5,763 nt of DNA from an uncultured Porphyromonadaceae bacterium. Lineage in GTDB: Bacteria; Bacteroidota; Bacteroidia; Bacteroidales; Muribaculaceae. Where the stretch lies: contig CAMWIF010000190.1 in assembly GCA_947174225.1 (NCBI GenBank), positions 1-5,763 on the forward strand. Reading direction: 5' to 3'. The position numbers and the translations under genes were made by a program. Below the pieces are notes generated by a model that worked only from the letters and a program-made list of their open reading frames with translations, searched no databases and had not been told where the DNA came from. Shown here one piece after another: positions 1 to 5,763 of the stretch. The stretch's first letter is position 1. Each line of letters begins with the position of its first letter.

Positions 1-3
1 ACC

Positions 4-54
4 AAATAATTAGTGCTGACACTAAATCTGATTTAGTGTCAGCACTAATTATTT
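4..54 (-). terminator. 24-bp perfect hairpin, probable (bidirectional) transcription terminator
   Basis: Bases 4-27 and 31-54 are exact reverse complements, separated by the 3-base loop CTG. The structure starts 65 bases beyond the response regulator stop. The outer part of the stem is AT-rich, so a transcript from either side would end in a U-rich arm (ATTATTTGGT reading leftward, AATTATTTTA reading rightward). Position and shape fit an intrinsic terminator closing the minus-strand operon, and possibly a convergent gene left of the window. Each arm is itself a small palindrome (TTAGTG-CTGA-CACTAA at 10-25; TTAGTG-TCAG-CACTAA at 33-48), which is more symmetry than a terminator needs. The rest of 1-118 shows nothing else recognisable. 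Confidence 0.7.
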
Positions 55-118
55 TACCCAATCTATGGTTAACCCTAAATATAATTTTCAATAATGATAG
101 GGCAGAAAATCATCTCAG

Positions 119-1546
119 TCAGCGGATGATTCTTTTTGTCACGGCAGAACCTTTTCTTATAATATATACTCCGGGAGCCAAATTCTTAACAGATGAGCCT
201 ACTTTCGAACCCTGCAATGTATAGATTTCCTCAACTATGCTTTCGGATTCAACACCGGATAGCACCTCAACAGAAGTTGTCCTGTCTTTTACGGGGCGTA
301 TACATCCGCCAAGGCTGGCGTTGGCATACCATTCCGGCAGGGGTATAGCCGGTGTGAGCACCAATGTAATCGGGGTGAGGAATCTTACATATAAATCCTC
401 ATCTTCATCATAGCCTTCATCGTATTCACAAGCACCTGTAAGATAAAACGCCTGCTCATTCACAGCTACACGGCGTGCCCTCGACATATAGCCGCATATC
501 GGCATTATCAGCTCACCACCGTTAGGACCGATAAACTGACCATACATGGCTCCATCCTCCTCAAAACTGTCGTAGTCGCACATCTCGGCAAGTTCATTGC
601 TCTCCTCCAACGTCGGAAGTCGCCAGCCGTTGCCCAACAATACCTTTGCAGCGTCATACTCCGTACCTGAGATGTTATCGCCAATATCATGGCACAGATA
701 CACCTCACCATCGCAGTATTTATAAGTTTCCCAAGTGTAATTCTCCTTCACCGATGTCTCACCGAATGCAAACGCGCCCCCGTCCTCATAGGGTGTGGCA
801 GCACCGAGGTTACAATCTGCCCATATGACGCTCAGACCGAGATCCACCTCCTTGGGCTGAGGCACTTCGGCATATGCCACTCCTGCTGAAAGCACCATAC
901 ATCCCGCTACCGACTTGAGCATACCCATAGACATTGCCTTGCTTACCGCCTGTGCCATATTGCGCACCGACAACTTGCGGAGTATGTTGCTTCTATGATA
1001 CTCCACTGCTTTTTCACTTAAAACCATATCTGTTGCTATTTCATTGTTTTGTTTACCTTCTGCCACATATTCCAACACCTTATGTTCCTTTTCCGACAAC
1101 ACACCGTAAGAGAGTTTTTCCGAAAGCCGGCGAAACAAGCCTCCCCTAAAGGGCTTTCCCTGAGAGATGGTTTTTACAGCTTCTACCAGAACTGAGGGAG
1201 ACTCCCCTTTAAACACCACAGCGTCAACCCCGGCATCATTCATACGGCGCACGTTCCATGGCTCGTCATGCATTGTGTAAATAAGGCTATGGCCATTGAA
1301 GCCATATTTCCTCATCTCATCTATCATTGCCAAGCCATCGGTGTTGCCTACGTTGCCTTCCCCTGTCCAGGGTGAGGCAAGCGTAAGGTCGGCGATTACC
1401 ACCGAAACAGGTTTGCCAAATTTTGCCATCAGCACCGCTTCGTCGGAAGTGCATACCTCTATCACCTTGAAACCCTCCTTCTCAAGGATTGAGCTGACTC
1501 CCCGAAGCACTGCCGGATGATCGTCAACTACAAGAACTGTGCTCAT
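119..1546 (-). CDS. NarL/LuxR-type response regulator fused to a signal-peptide-like segment and an exported-type domain
   Basis: This is a 475-residue two-component response regulator with an unusual C-terminal half. Residues 1-125 are a receiver domain: acidic pair D8-D9, phospho-acceptor D53 (IADLTL), switch T91 (IYTMHDE) and K113 (VFKGE). About ten extra residues lie between D53 and the conserved D70-G71. Residues 148-210 are a LuxR-type helix-turn-helix (LSEKEHKVLEYVAEGKQNNE, then LSEKAVEYHRSNILRKLSV). A typical family member of about 210 residues would stop there. Instead a hydrophobic stretch (212-225) with a signal-peptidase-like AYA|EV site follows. Next comes a domain (232-420) of a type common in secreted Bacteroidales proteins (VDLGLSVIWADCNLGAA, GNGWRLPT, GGCIRPV), related to the Fibrobacter paralogous/DUF1566-like group, with seven Cys. 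The tail (424-475; IYTLQGSKV, LAPGVYIIRKG, KRIIR) resembles a type IX secretion sorting domain. The ATG overlaps the upstream kinase stop (ATGA), so translation is probably coupled and the kinase is the likely phosphodonor. The fusion is in frame without a visible defect. DNA targets are unknown. Confidence 0.9.
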   Translation of the reverse strand: MSTVLVVDDHPAVLRGVSSILEKEGFKVIEVCTSDEAVLMAKFGKPVSVVIADLTLASPWTGEGNVGNTDGLAMIDEMRKYGFNGHSLIYTMHDEPWNVRRMNDAGVDAVVFKGESPSVLVEAVKTISQGKPFRGGLFRRLSEKLSYGVLSEKEHKVLEYVAEGKQNNEIATDMVLSEKAVEYHRSNILRKLSVRNMAQAVSKAMSMGMLKSVAGCMVLSAGVAYAEVPQPKEVDLGLSVIWADCNLGAATPYEDGGAFAFGETSVKENYTWETYKYCDGEVYLCHDIGDNISGTEYDAAKVLLGNGWRLPTLEESNELAEMCDYDSFEEDGAMYGQFIGPNGGELIMPICGYMSRARRVAVNEQAFYLTGACEYDEGYDEDEDLYVRFLTPITLVLTPAIPLPEWYANASLGGCIRPVKDRTTSVEVLSGVESESIVEEIYTLQGSKVGSSVKNLAPGVYIIRKGSAVTKRIIR

Positions 1547-3392
1547 TTTATCTCCTCTATATTATAGATATATTTTCCTCCGTTTTTAGTTACCCCTATT
1601 GAGGCTCCGGCAAGCGATGCCCTGATTACCATTATATTGTGTCCGATACCTTTTTCCGGTGTCTCGATTTTCTTTCCTGCTGCCACACCTGCACTTTCAA
1701 TCAACAAAGAGAACGCATCACTACCTCCGATGGTGATATCCACCTCCGGATTACGGGCATATTTCAATGCATTATTTATGATTTCCTGGACTATACGGTA
1801 AAGGTTAAGATTACTCTTGGCATCAAGCGAATGCCAATCATATGAGCCCTCCAAGCGGATCTTTACCTCTACACGCCCCGCAGCGTTGGTGGTGACGGCA
1901 AGATCTTCGAGAAGACGCGGCAAATCATATTCCTCAAATTCCGGAGGCATCATATCGTGGGAAAGCCGACGCACCTTTCCGGCTACGGCAGCGATTTTCT
2001 CCGAACTCTCCTCAGGACTGCCGGTGAGCACATCGTATTGCAATCCGACCAGATCTCCCGCCACGTCGTCATGAAGCTCACGCGCTACCCTGCCACGCTC
2101 ATGCTCAAGACCACGTATAAATTCCATCTGCGCTTTGTGGAACTCGCGTTCCCTCCTTACACGCGATATATGTATCCATAGAAGCCACCCTCCAAAAATT
2201 ACAACGATGCAGCTCCCAAGGGCAATGGCAAGTATCAACCGCTGATTTTGCAGACGCACAATCTTGAGTTCCTTAAGAAGTGTCTGATACTTCACAAAGT
2301 ATTCACTCATCTCACGTTGAATCTGCGCCTGTCTGCTATCCTCATATTGGGTGGCAACCTTCTGAAGCACATCATATGCCTCATTATAACGTCCAAGATG
2401 ACCGAGGCATTTGGCTTTTTCCAAGTCAATCTCTATTACACTCTTACCTTGCGACGGCATTGAATCGAGCCGACAGAGGATTTCCCATTGCTTACGGTAA
2501 TCACCCTTCATAGCAGCAAGGGAGCTTTCCGAGGAGAGCCACACGCGCTTCACCTGATGGCTCTCAGGAAACACGTCTGCCACTTTCTTCATCTCCCCCA
2601 CAACCTCTGTCATTAGCCTGACCGAATCAAGATTGTTTGCGGCATAAGCCAAAGGAGTGAGAAGTTTCATCCGGTTAAGAGGATTCACCTCCTGCAATTC
2701 CAATAAGGGTTTTGCCATCTCTATAGCCTCGATATTCTTATTGGCTTTGGCAAGAGTGGTGGCAAGGGTCGACATAGAGGCGGTCATGGCATCCTGATCC
2801 TCCATCTGAATGGCAAAATCCAATGCCTTACGTCCGAAATCCTCTGCTTCCTCAAGACGGTTCATATCGGCATAGGCTATGGCGAGCAGTTCGCTGCCCG
2901 ACTGCATAAGTTCGATGTCTCCGATGGCAGAGGCAAGGTCGATCGAACGGGAGTAGCAGTTGACAGCCGAGTCATATCTTTCAATACGCCGGAAAGCGAC
3001 TCCGCGATTCTGAAGAACCTGTATCTCCACCTCCACCAGTCCATGTGACCGGGCAAAATCCAAAACTGTGTCGGTATAAGTAAGAGCGCCAACAATATTA
3101 CCGCTATTGCCTAAAGCGGTATTTCTTTCGAGCATTATATAGCCTTTAAGGGTATCACCCATAGCCACCCCCTCAAGCAGGGAGTCGGCACGACGGATGG
3201 CTGTGGCGTAATCACCCTCAGCTGATGGGTCAGCAACTAAAGAGAATAATCTAACCTCTTCATCTTCAGACGTTTTACCCCCCCCATCCGGTTACATGCA
3301 AAAATCGTTATGAACAGGAAGAGAAACGGCAGTAAAGAGGTTAATGAGGCTCCCGTGCGCCTGAACGCACGGGAGATAAGCAAATGTTTCAT
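1543..3392 (-). CDS. TPR-containing sensor histidine kinase (HisKA_3 class), reading frame interrupted at a G8 tract
   Basis: This is a membrane sensor kinase, the inferred partner of the overlapping response regulator. The ATG at 3392 lies two bases after the peptidase stop. It opens a signal peptide of about 33 residues with a hydrophobic core (LLPFLFLFITIFAC) ending in a lipobox-like IFAC. That frame stops at 3237-3239 after 51 codons. The body is open in the -1 frame from 3291 to 1543, and the frames meet at eight G (3278-3285). Nine or six G would give a 616- or 615-residue protein. In 616-residue numbering, about 45-375 is helical TPR-like repeat (periplasmic by inference) and about 365-385 a linker helix. 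Residues 386-406 are a transmembrane segment, followed by HisKA_3 with phospho-acceptor H441 (ARELHDDVAGD) and an HATPase domain with N box N540-N541 (EIINNALKY) and G2-like GIGH. The G1 box is degenerate: ESAG replaces the usual EDNG. Without frame restoration the only plausible start is GTG at 3168 (541 residues), which would lack the signal peptide. Family assignment is firm; expression state is uncertain. Confidence 0.85.
3237..3392 (-). CDS. 51-codon 5' fragment of the kinase gene (signal peptide), as the sequence literally reads
   Basis: As written, translation from the ATG at 3392 gives a 51-residue product ending at TAG 3237-3239. It has a basic start (MKHLLISRAFRR), a hydrophobic core (residues 19-32), Cys33 in a lipobox-like context, and then a charged tail (VKRLKMKRLDYSL) that is read only because of the frame break. 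The tail looks like out-of-frame coding sequence. The alternative frame over the same bases gives a helical, acidic sequence (SEDEEVRLFSLVADP) that continues smoothly into the TPR region. I treat this as the 'off' product of the kinase gene rather than an independent gene. Confidence 0.6.
   Translation of the reverse strand: MKHLLISRAFRRTGASLTSLLPFLFLFITIFACNRMGGVKRLKMKRLDYSL
3278..3285 (-). repeat. Homopolymer G8 tract at the kinase frame break
   Basis: Eight consecutive C on the plus strand are eight G in the kinase mRNA, placed just after the signal peptide (codons 36-39). The upstream frame reads ATG GGG GGG GTA and the body needs GGG GGG GGT AAA. One added or two removed G would join them. 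The tract also fits a -1 slippery heptamer (G GGG GGG) in the correct phase. Confidence 0.85.
3350..3375 (-). promoter_or_regulatory. GC-rich 10-bp hairpin inside the start of the kinase gene
   Basis: CTCCCGTGCG (minus strand, 3375-3366) and CGCACGGGAG (3359-3350) are perfect reverse complements around the 6-base loop TTCAGG. The hairpin lies 20 bases after the peptidase stop and 17 bases into the kinase ORF, where it encodes the basic n-region of the signal peptide. There is no U-run after it on either strand (CCTCATTAACC on the minus strand), so it is not a clear intrinsic terminator. It could pause transcription, protect the 3' end of the peptidase message, or limit kinase translation and so set a high peptidase-to-kinase ratio. 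The structure is certain from the sequence; the role is inference. Confidence 0.6.
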
Positions 3393-3394
3393 AA

Positions 3395-5521
3395 TCATTT
3401 CTTGGGGGTCATACCGATATTGTTGAAGATGAAGGAGTAAAGATCGGTGTATTCGTCGATTACCTTCGTCAGCGGTTTGCCGCCGCCGTGACCTGCCTTG
3501 CTGTCGATGCGGATGAGCTTCGGCGCATCACCAGTGTCGGCTGCCTGAAGCGTGGCGGCATACTTGAATGAATGGGCAGGCACCACACGGTCATCATGGT
3601 CAGCAGTGGTGACAAGGATAGCCGGATACGGTGTGCCGTCGTTCTTGATATTATGTATAGGTGAATAGCTCAACAGATAATCAGCCATCTCCTTTGAATC
3701 GGCACTCGTGCCGTAGTCGGATGCCCAGTTCCAACCGATGGTGAATAGATGGTAACGCATCATATCCATCACGCCCACTCTCGGGATAGCCACCTTGAAG
3801 AGATCGGGACGTAGATTGACGGTGGCGCCCACAAGCAGACCACCGTTGCTTCCACCCTCAATCGTCAGGTAGTCGGGCGATGTCCAACCCTCCTTGATAA
3901 GATACTCGGCAGCCGCGATGAAATCATTGAATACGTTCATCTTGTTCTGTTTTGTACCTGCCTGATGCCATTCCTCGCCATACTCGGAACCGCCTCGCAG
4001 GTTAGCCTGAGCATAGATACCGTCGTTTTCCAGCCATAGCAGACGGTTGGCAGAGAAACCGGGAGTGAGCGATACGTTGAAACCGCCGTAGCCATATAGA
4101 TAGGTTGGATTTTTGCCATCCCTCTTCAAACCTTTCTTATAGGTTATGAACATCGGAATCTTTGTGCCGTCGGCTGAGGGATAGAACACCTGCTCAGTCA
4201 CAAAGTCCTCAAGGTTAACACCCTCAATTTCGGTCTGGCCGATTATCTTGCTCTCCCCTGTGGCAAGGTCGTAAGAGAAACGGGTGGAAGGATAAGTGAA
4301 CGATGAGAGCGCATAATACACCTCGTTGTGATCCTTATCGGAAGAAATGCCCACGGAGCCATAGGTCGGAAATTCCATCTCGCGAATGAGCTTGCCATCC
4401 TTCTCATATACATAGGCATGGTCAGAGGCATCCTTCTCAAAGGTCACAATCATCTTATCTCCGGCAAACTGCATACCGGTCATCACACCGTCACCTTCAG
4501 GGATAAGCTCTTTCCAGTTGGCACGCTGAGGATTCTTCACATCTGCCACCATAAGACGATTCTTGGGAGCGTTCCAATTGGTAAGGATGTAGATCTTGCC
4601 GTCAACCATGTCCTGAATACCTATTTCATAATCCTGGCTCGGCTCCATCACCACCCAATTGCCATTGGTCTTAAGATTCTTCACCATCAGTGAATTACCG
4701 TTGCCCTCGCCACTGCCGACAACGAAAAGATAGTCCTCCGTCTCAGGCACGTATGCACTGTGGAAATGCAAAGGATGAGCCTTATCCTCATATACGAGGC
4801 GATCTTCACTCTGGGGAGTGCCTAATTTATGATAATATATCTGATGATTCTCATTGGCGTTGGAGAACTCCTTGCCCTTCTCAGGACGCGGATAGGAACT
4901 GTAATAAAAACCGTCTCCCTGCCAGTCGGCACCGGAGAATTTAACCCATTCGATATGTTCATCAAGCAATTTCTTGCTCTCCGTGTCCATCACATATATC
5001 TCATTCCAGTCGGAGCCGTTACGAGCCACCACGTAGGCAGTGTATTTACCGTCGTTGGAGCGGCTGATTCCCTGAAGCGCCACAGTGCCGTCGTTGGAGA
5101 GCTTATTCGGGTCAAGGAAGACTTCCGGAGTGCCGTCGAGGGCATCTGTACGATAGAGCACGCTCTGATTCTGCAAACCGTCATTCTCATAATAATAATA
5201 CTTGCCATCCTTAGCCTTCGCAGGCAGACCGGTTTTCTTGTAATTGTTGAGATGGGTAAGGCGTTCACGTATCTGATTGCGATAAGGAATCTTTGAAAGA
5301 TAGCTCTCAGTCACCTCATTTTCTGCCTTCACCCATTCGAGAGTGGCTGGGGCAGTATCGTTTTCAAGCGGACGGTAGGGATCAGCCACGAGTGTGCCGA
5401 AATATTCGTCAGACACAGTAGCATCCATAGGGGCGGCAGGATATTCTAATTTTGCCGAGCCACAGCCTGCCATCACTCCGGTGAGAGCAGACATAAGTGC
5501 AAATTTCTTAAATCGGTTCAT
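3395..5521 (-). CDS. Prolyl oligopeptidase (peptidase family S9A), predicted lipoprotein
   Basis: This serine peptidase cleaves short peptides after proline (EC 3.4.21.26 by family). At 708 residues it matches the usual length of about 710. The start at 5521 gives a good lipoprotein signal peptide: basic MNRFKK, hydrophobic core and VMAGC with Cys20, so it probably sits on a membrane facing the periplasm or surface. The N-terminal segment (about 27-90; DPYRPLEN, TLEWVKAEN) is the family's interdomain helix region. A seven-bladed propeller follows (about 95-435), with blade-like strands such as GKYTAYVVA and DGFYYSSYPRPEKG. The alpha/beta-hydrolase domain (about 440-705) has YGYGGFN, the oxyanion region NLRGGSEYG, nucleophile S558 in GGSNGG, W599 in GWNWASDYG (matching the proline-stacking Trp), D643 in DHDDRVVP and H678 in KAGHGGG. 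R645 matches the substrate carboxylate-binding Arg. All catalytic residues are present. It is first in the operon, two bases ahead of the sensor kinase. An in-frame upstream ATG at 5629 adds 36 residues that would bury the signal peptide, so I rejected it. Confidence 0.96.
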   Translation of the reverse strand: MNRFKKFALMSALTGVMAGCGSAKLEYPAAPMDATVSDEYFGTLVADPYRPLENDTAPATLEWVKAENEVTESYLSKIPYRNQIRERLTHLNNYKKTGLPAKAKDGKYYYYENDGLQNQSVLYRTDALDGTPEVFLDPNKLSNDGTVALQGISRSNDGKYTAYVVARNGSDWNEIYVMDTESKKLLDEHIEWVKFSGADWQGDGFYYSSYPRPEKGKEFSNANENHQIYYHKLGTPQSEDRLVYEDKAHPLHFHSAYVPETEDYLFVVGSGEGNGNSLMVKNLKTNGNWVVMEPSQDYEIGIQDMVDGKIYILTNWNAPKNRLMVADVKNPQRANWKELIPEGDGVMTGMQFAGDKMIVTFEKDASDHAYVYEKDGKLIREMEFPTYGSVGISSDKDHNEVYYALSSFTYPSTRFSYDLATGESKIIGQTEIEGVNLEDFVTEQVFYPSADGTKIPMFITYKKGLKRDGKNPTYLYGYGGFNVSLTPGFSANRLLWLENDGIYAQANLRGGSEYGEEWHQAGTKQNKMNVFNDFIAAAEYLIKEGWTSPDYLTIEGGSNGGLLVGATVNLRPDLFKVAIPRVGVMDMMRYHLFTIGWNWASDYGTSADSKEMADYLLSYSPIHNIKNDGTPYPAILVTTADHDDRVVPAHSFKYAATLQAADTGDAPKLIRIDSKAGHGGGKPLTKVIDEYTDLYSFIFNNIGMTPKK

Positions 5522-5598
5522 GGATATGCAATAAGAATTAAAAACCAGATTTTTTGCCCGGTCAGTCCAAATTAACACATGGAAATCACGAGGAATTG

Positions 5599-5630
5599 CA
5601 AAATTATGATAACAAATCCAAGAAAACAAG
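5599..5630 (-). promoter_or_regulatory. Bacteroidota-type promoter for the peptidase-kinase-regulator operon
   Basis: On the minus strand TAATTTTG (5606-5599) matches the -7 consensus TAnnTTTG. CTTG (5630-5627) lies 20 bases upstream as a weak -33 element (consensus TTTG). Transcription would start near 5592, leaving a leader of about 70 bases that is AT-rich and has no Shine-Dalgarno sequence before the ATG, as is usual in this phylum. Confidence 0.5.
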
Positions 5631-5680
5631 CTCCAATATATAAAAAGTGTTAAATAACAGTATTTTTTTGTTTGATTTAC

Positions 5681-5710
5681 ATTGTATATGAAATTTAATT
5701 AGTAATTTTG
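5681..5710 (+). promoter_or_regulatory. Bacteroidota-type promoter facing right, out of the window
   Basis: TAATTTTG at 5703-5710 fits the -7 consensus TAnnTTTG, and ATTG at 5681-5684 lies 18 bases upstream as a weak -33 element. It is divergent from the peptidase promoter. Transcription would begin near 5715-5717, only a few bases before the ATG at 5724, so the leader would be very short if that ATG is the true start. The 202 bases between the two starts (5522-5723) are strongly AT-rich and show nothing else I can name. Confidence 0.4.
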
Positions 5711-5723
5711 CATTGAGTTTTTC

Positions 5724-5763
5724 ATGGTATTAGATTTTAAGGTTAACAGAAGATTGGTTGTCG
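5724..5763 (+). CDS. Possible 5' end of a divergent gene, cut by the window edge
   Basis: An ATG at 5724 opens a frame that stays open for 13 codons to the window end (MVLDFKVNRRLVV). It follows a plausible promoter closely. The basic VNRRLVV could lead into a hydrophobic segment, but too little is visible to assign a product or to be sure of the start. Confidence 0.35.
   Translation, partial: MVLDFKVNRRLVV

Noticed and set aside
36..224. Plus-strand open frame of 62 codons at the left end
   Set aside because: It starts inside the terminator hairpin, runs antisense to the regulator's 3' end, and resembles no protein I know.
896..912. Lipobox-like VAGC (Cys216) in the regulator's hydrophobic segment
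   Set aside because: Only three to four non-polar residues lie between Lys211 and the Cys, too short for a lipoprotein signal core. The later AYA|EV site fits better.
1543..3168. GTG at 3168 as the true kinase start
   Set aside because: The frame stays open and TPR-like for 41 codons further upstream, and a signal peptide in the other frame begins two bases after the peptidase stop. GTG could be a fallback start (GAGGGGG lies near) but gives a sensor without an N-terminal export signal.
3350..3375. Calling the GC-rich hairpin a terminator of the peptidase gene
   Set aside because: No U-run follows on either strand and it lies inside the kinase coding sequence, so I list it as a regulatory structure of unknown role.
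4328..5296. Plus-strand open frames of 121 and 155 codons opposite the peptidase gene
   Set aside because: They lie entirely antisense to a well-supported catalytic gene and have no recognisable domain or promoter.
5522..5629. Longer start for the peptidase at 5629 (36 extra residues)
   Set aside because: The extension would bury a clear lipoprotein signal peptide, its sequence is unlike the family, and the best promoter candidate (5599-5630) overlaps it.

Overview
The window looks like a piece of a Bacteroidota chromosome, most likely order Bacteroidales; a gut family such as Muribaculaceae or Prevotellaceae is my guess, not something I can prove. The reasons are: Bacteroidota-type promoters (TAnnTTTG at -7) in the AT-rich intergenic region, lack of Shine-Dalgarno sequences at the starts, lipoprotein signal peptides, a TPR-type sensor kinase of the HisKA_3 class, and a C-terminal tail resembling a type IX secretion sorting domain.

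Almost everything lies on the minus strand as one tightly packed operon, read right to left. A promoter near 5599-5630 precedes a prolyl oligopeptidase lipoprotein (5521 to 3395). Two bases after its stop begins a TPR sensor histidine kinase (3392 to 1543). The kinase stop overlaps the start of a NarL/LuxR-type response regulator (1546 to 119) in an ATGA. A 24-bp perfect hairpin at 4-54 closes the operon. To the right, a plus-strand promoter candidate (5681-5710) faces a gene of which only about 13 codons are in the window.

Two things are unusual. First, the kinase gene is not open as written. Its signal peptide (3392 to about 3288) and its TPR/kinase body are in different frames, and the break falls exactly on a run of eight G (minus strand; 3278-3285). 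Nine or six G would restore a 616-residue protein. This could be a phase-variable switch, a -1 slippage site, or an assembly/sequencing error. Second, the response regulator does not end after its DNA-binding domain. It runs in frame into a signal-peptide-like hydrophobic segment, then a domain typical of exported Bacteroidales proteins and a sorting-domain-like tail. One ORF thus joins a cytoplasmic transcription factor to what should be an extracytoplasmic module.

The inferred circuit is as follows. A surface or periplasmic proline-specific peptidase is co-expressed with a sensor whose TPR region is periplasmic. The sensor signals to a regulator that may be membrane-tethered and carry its own outside-facing domain. 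The kinase ATP-binding G1 box is degenerate, so signal flow may not be conventional.
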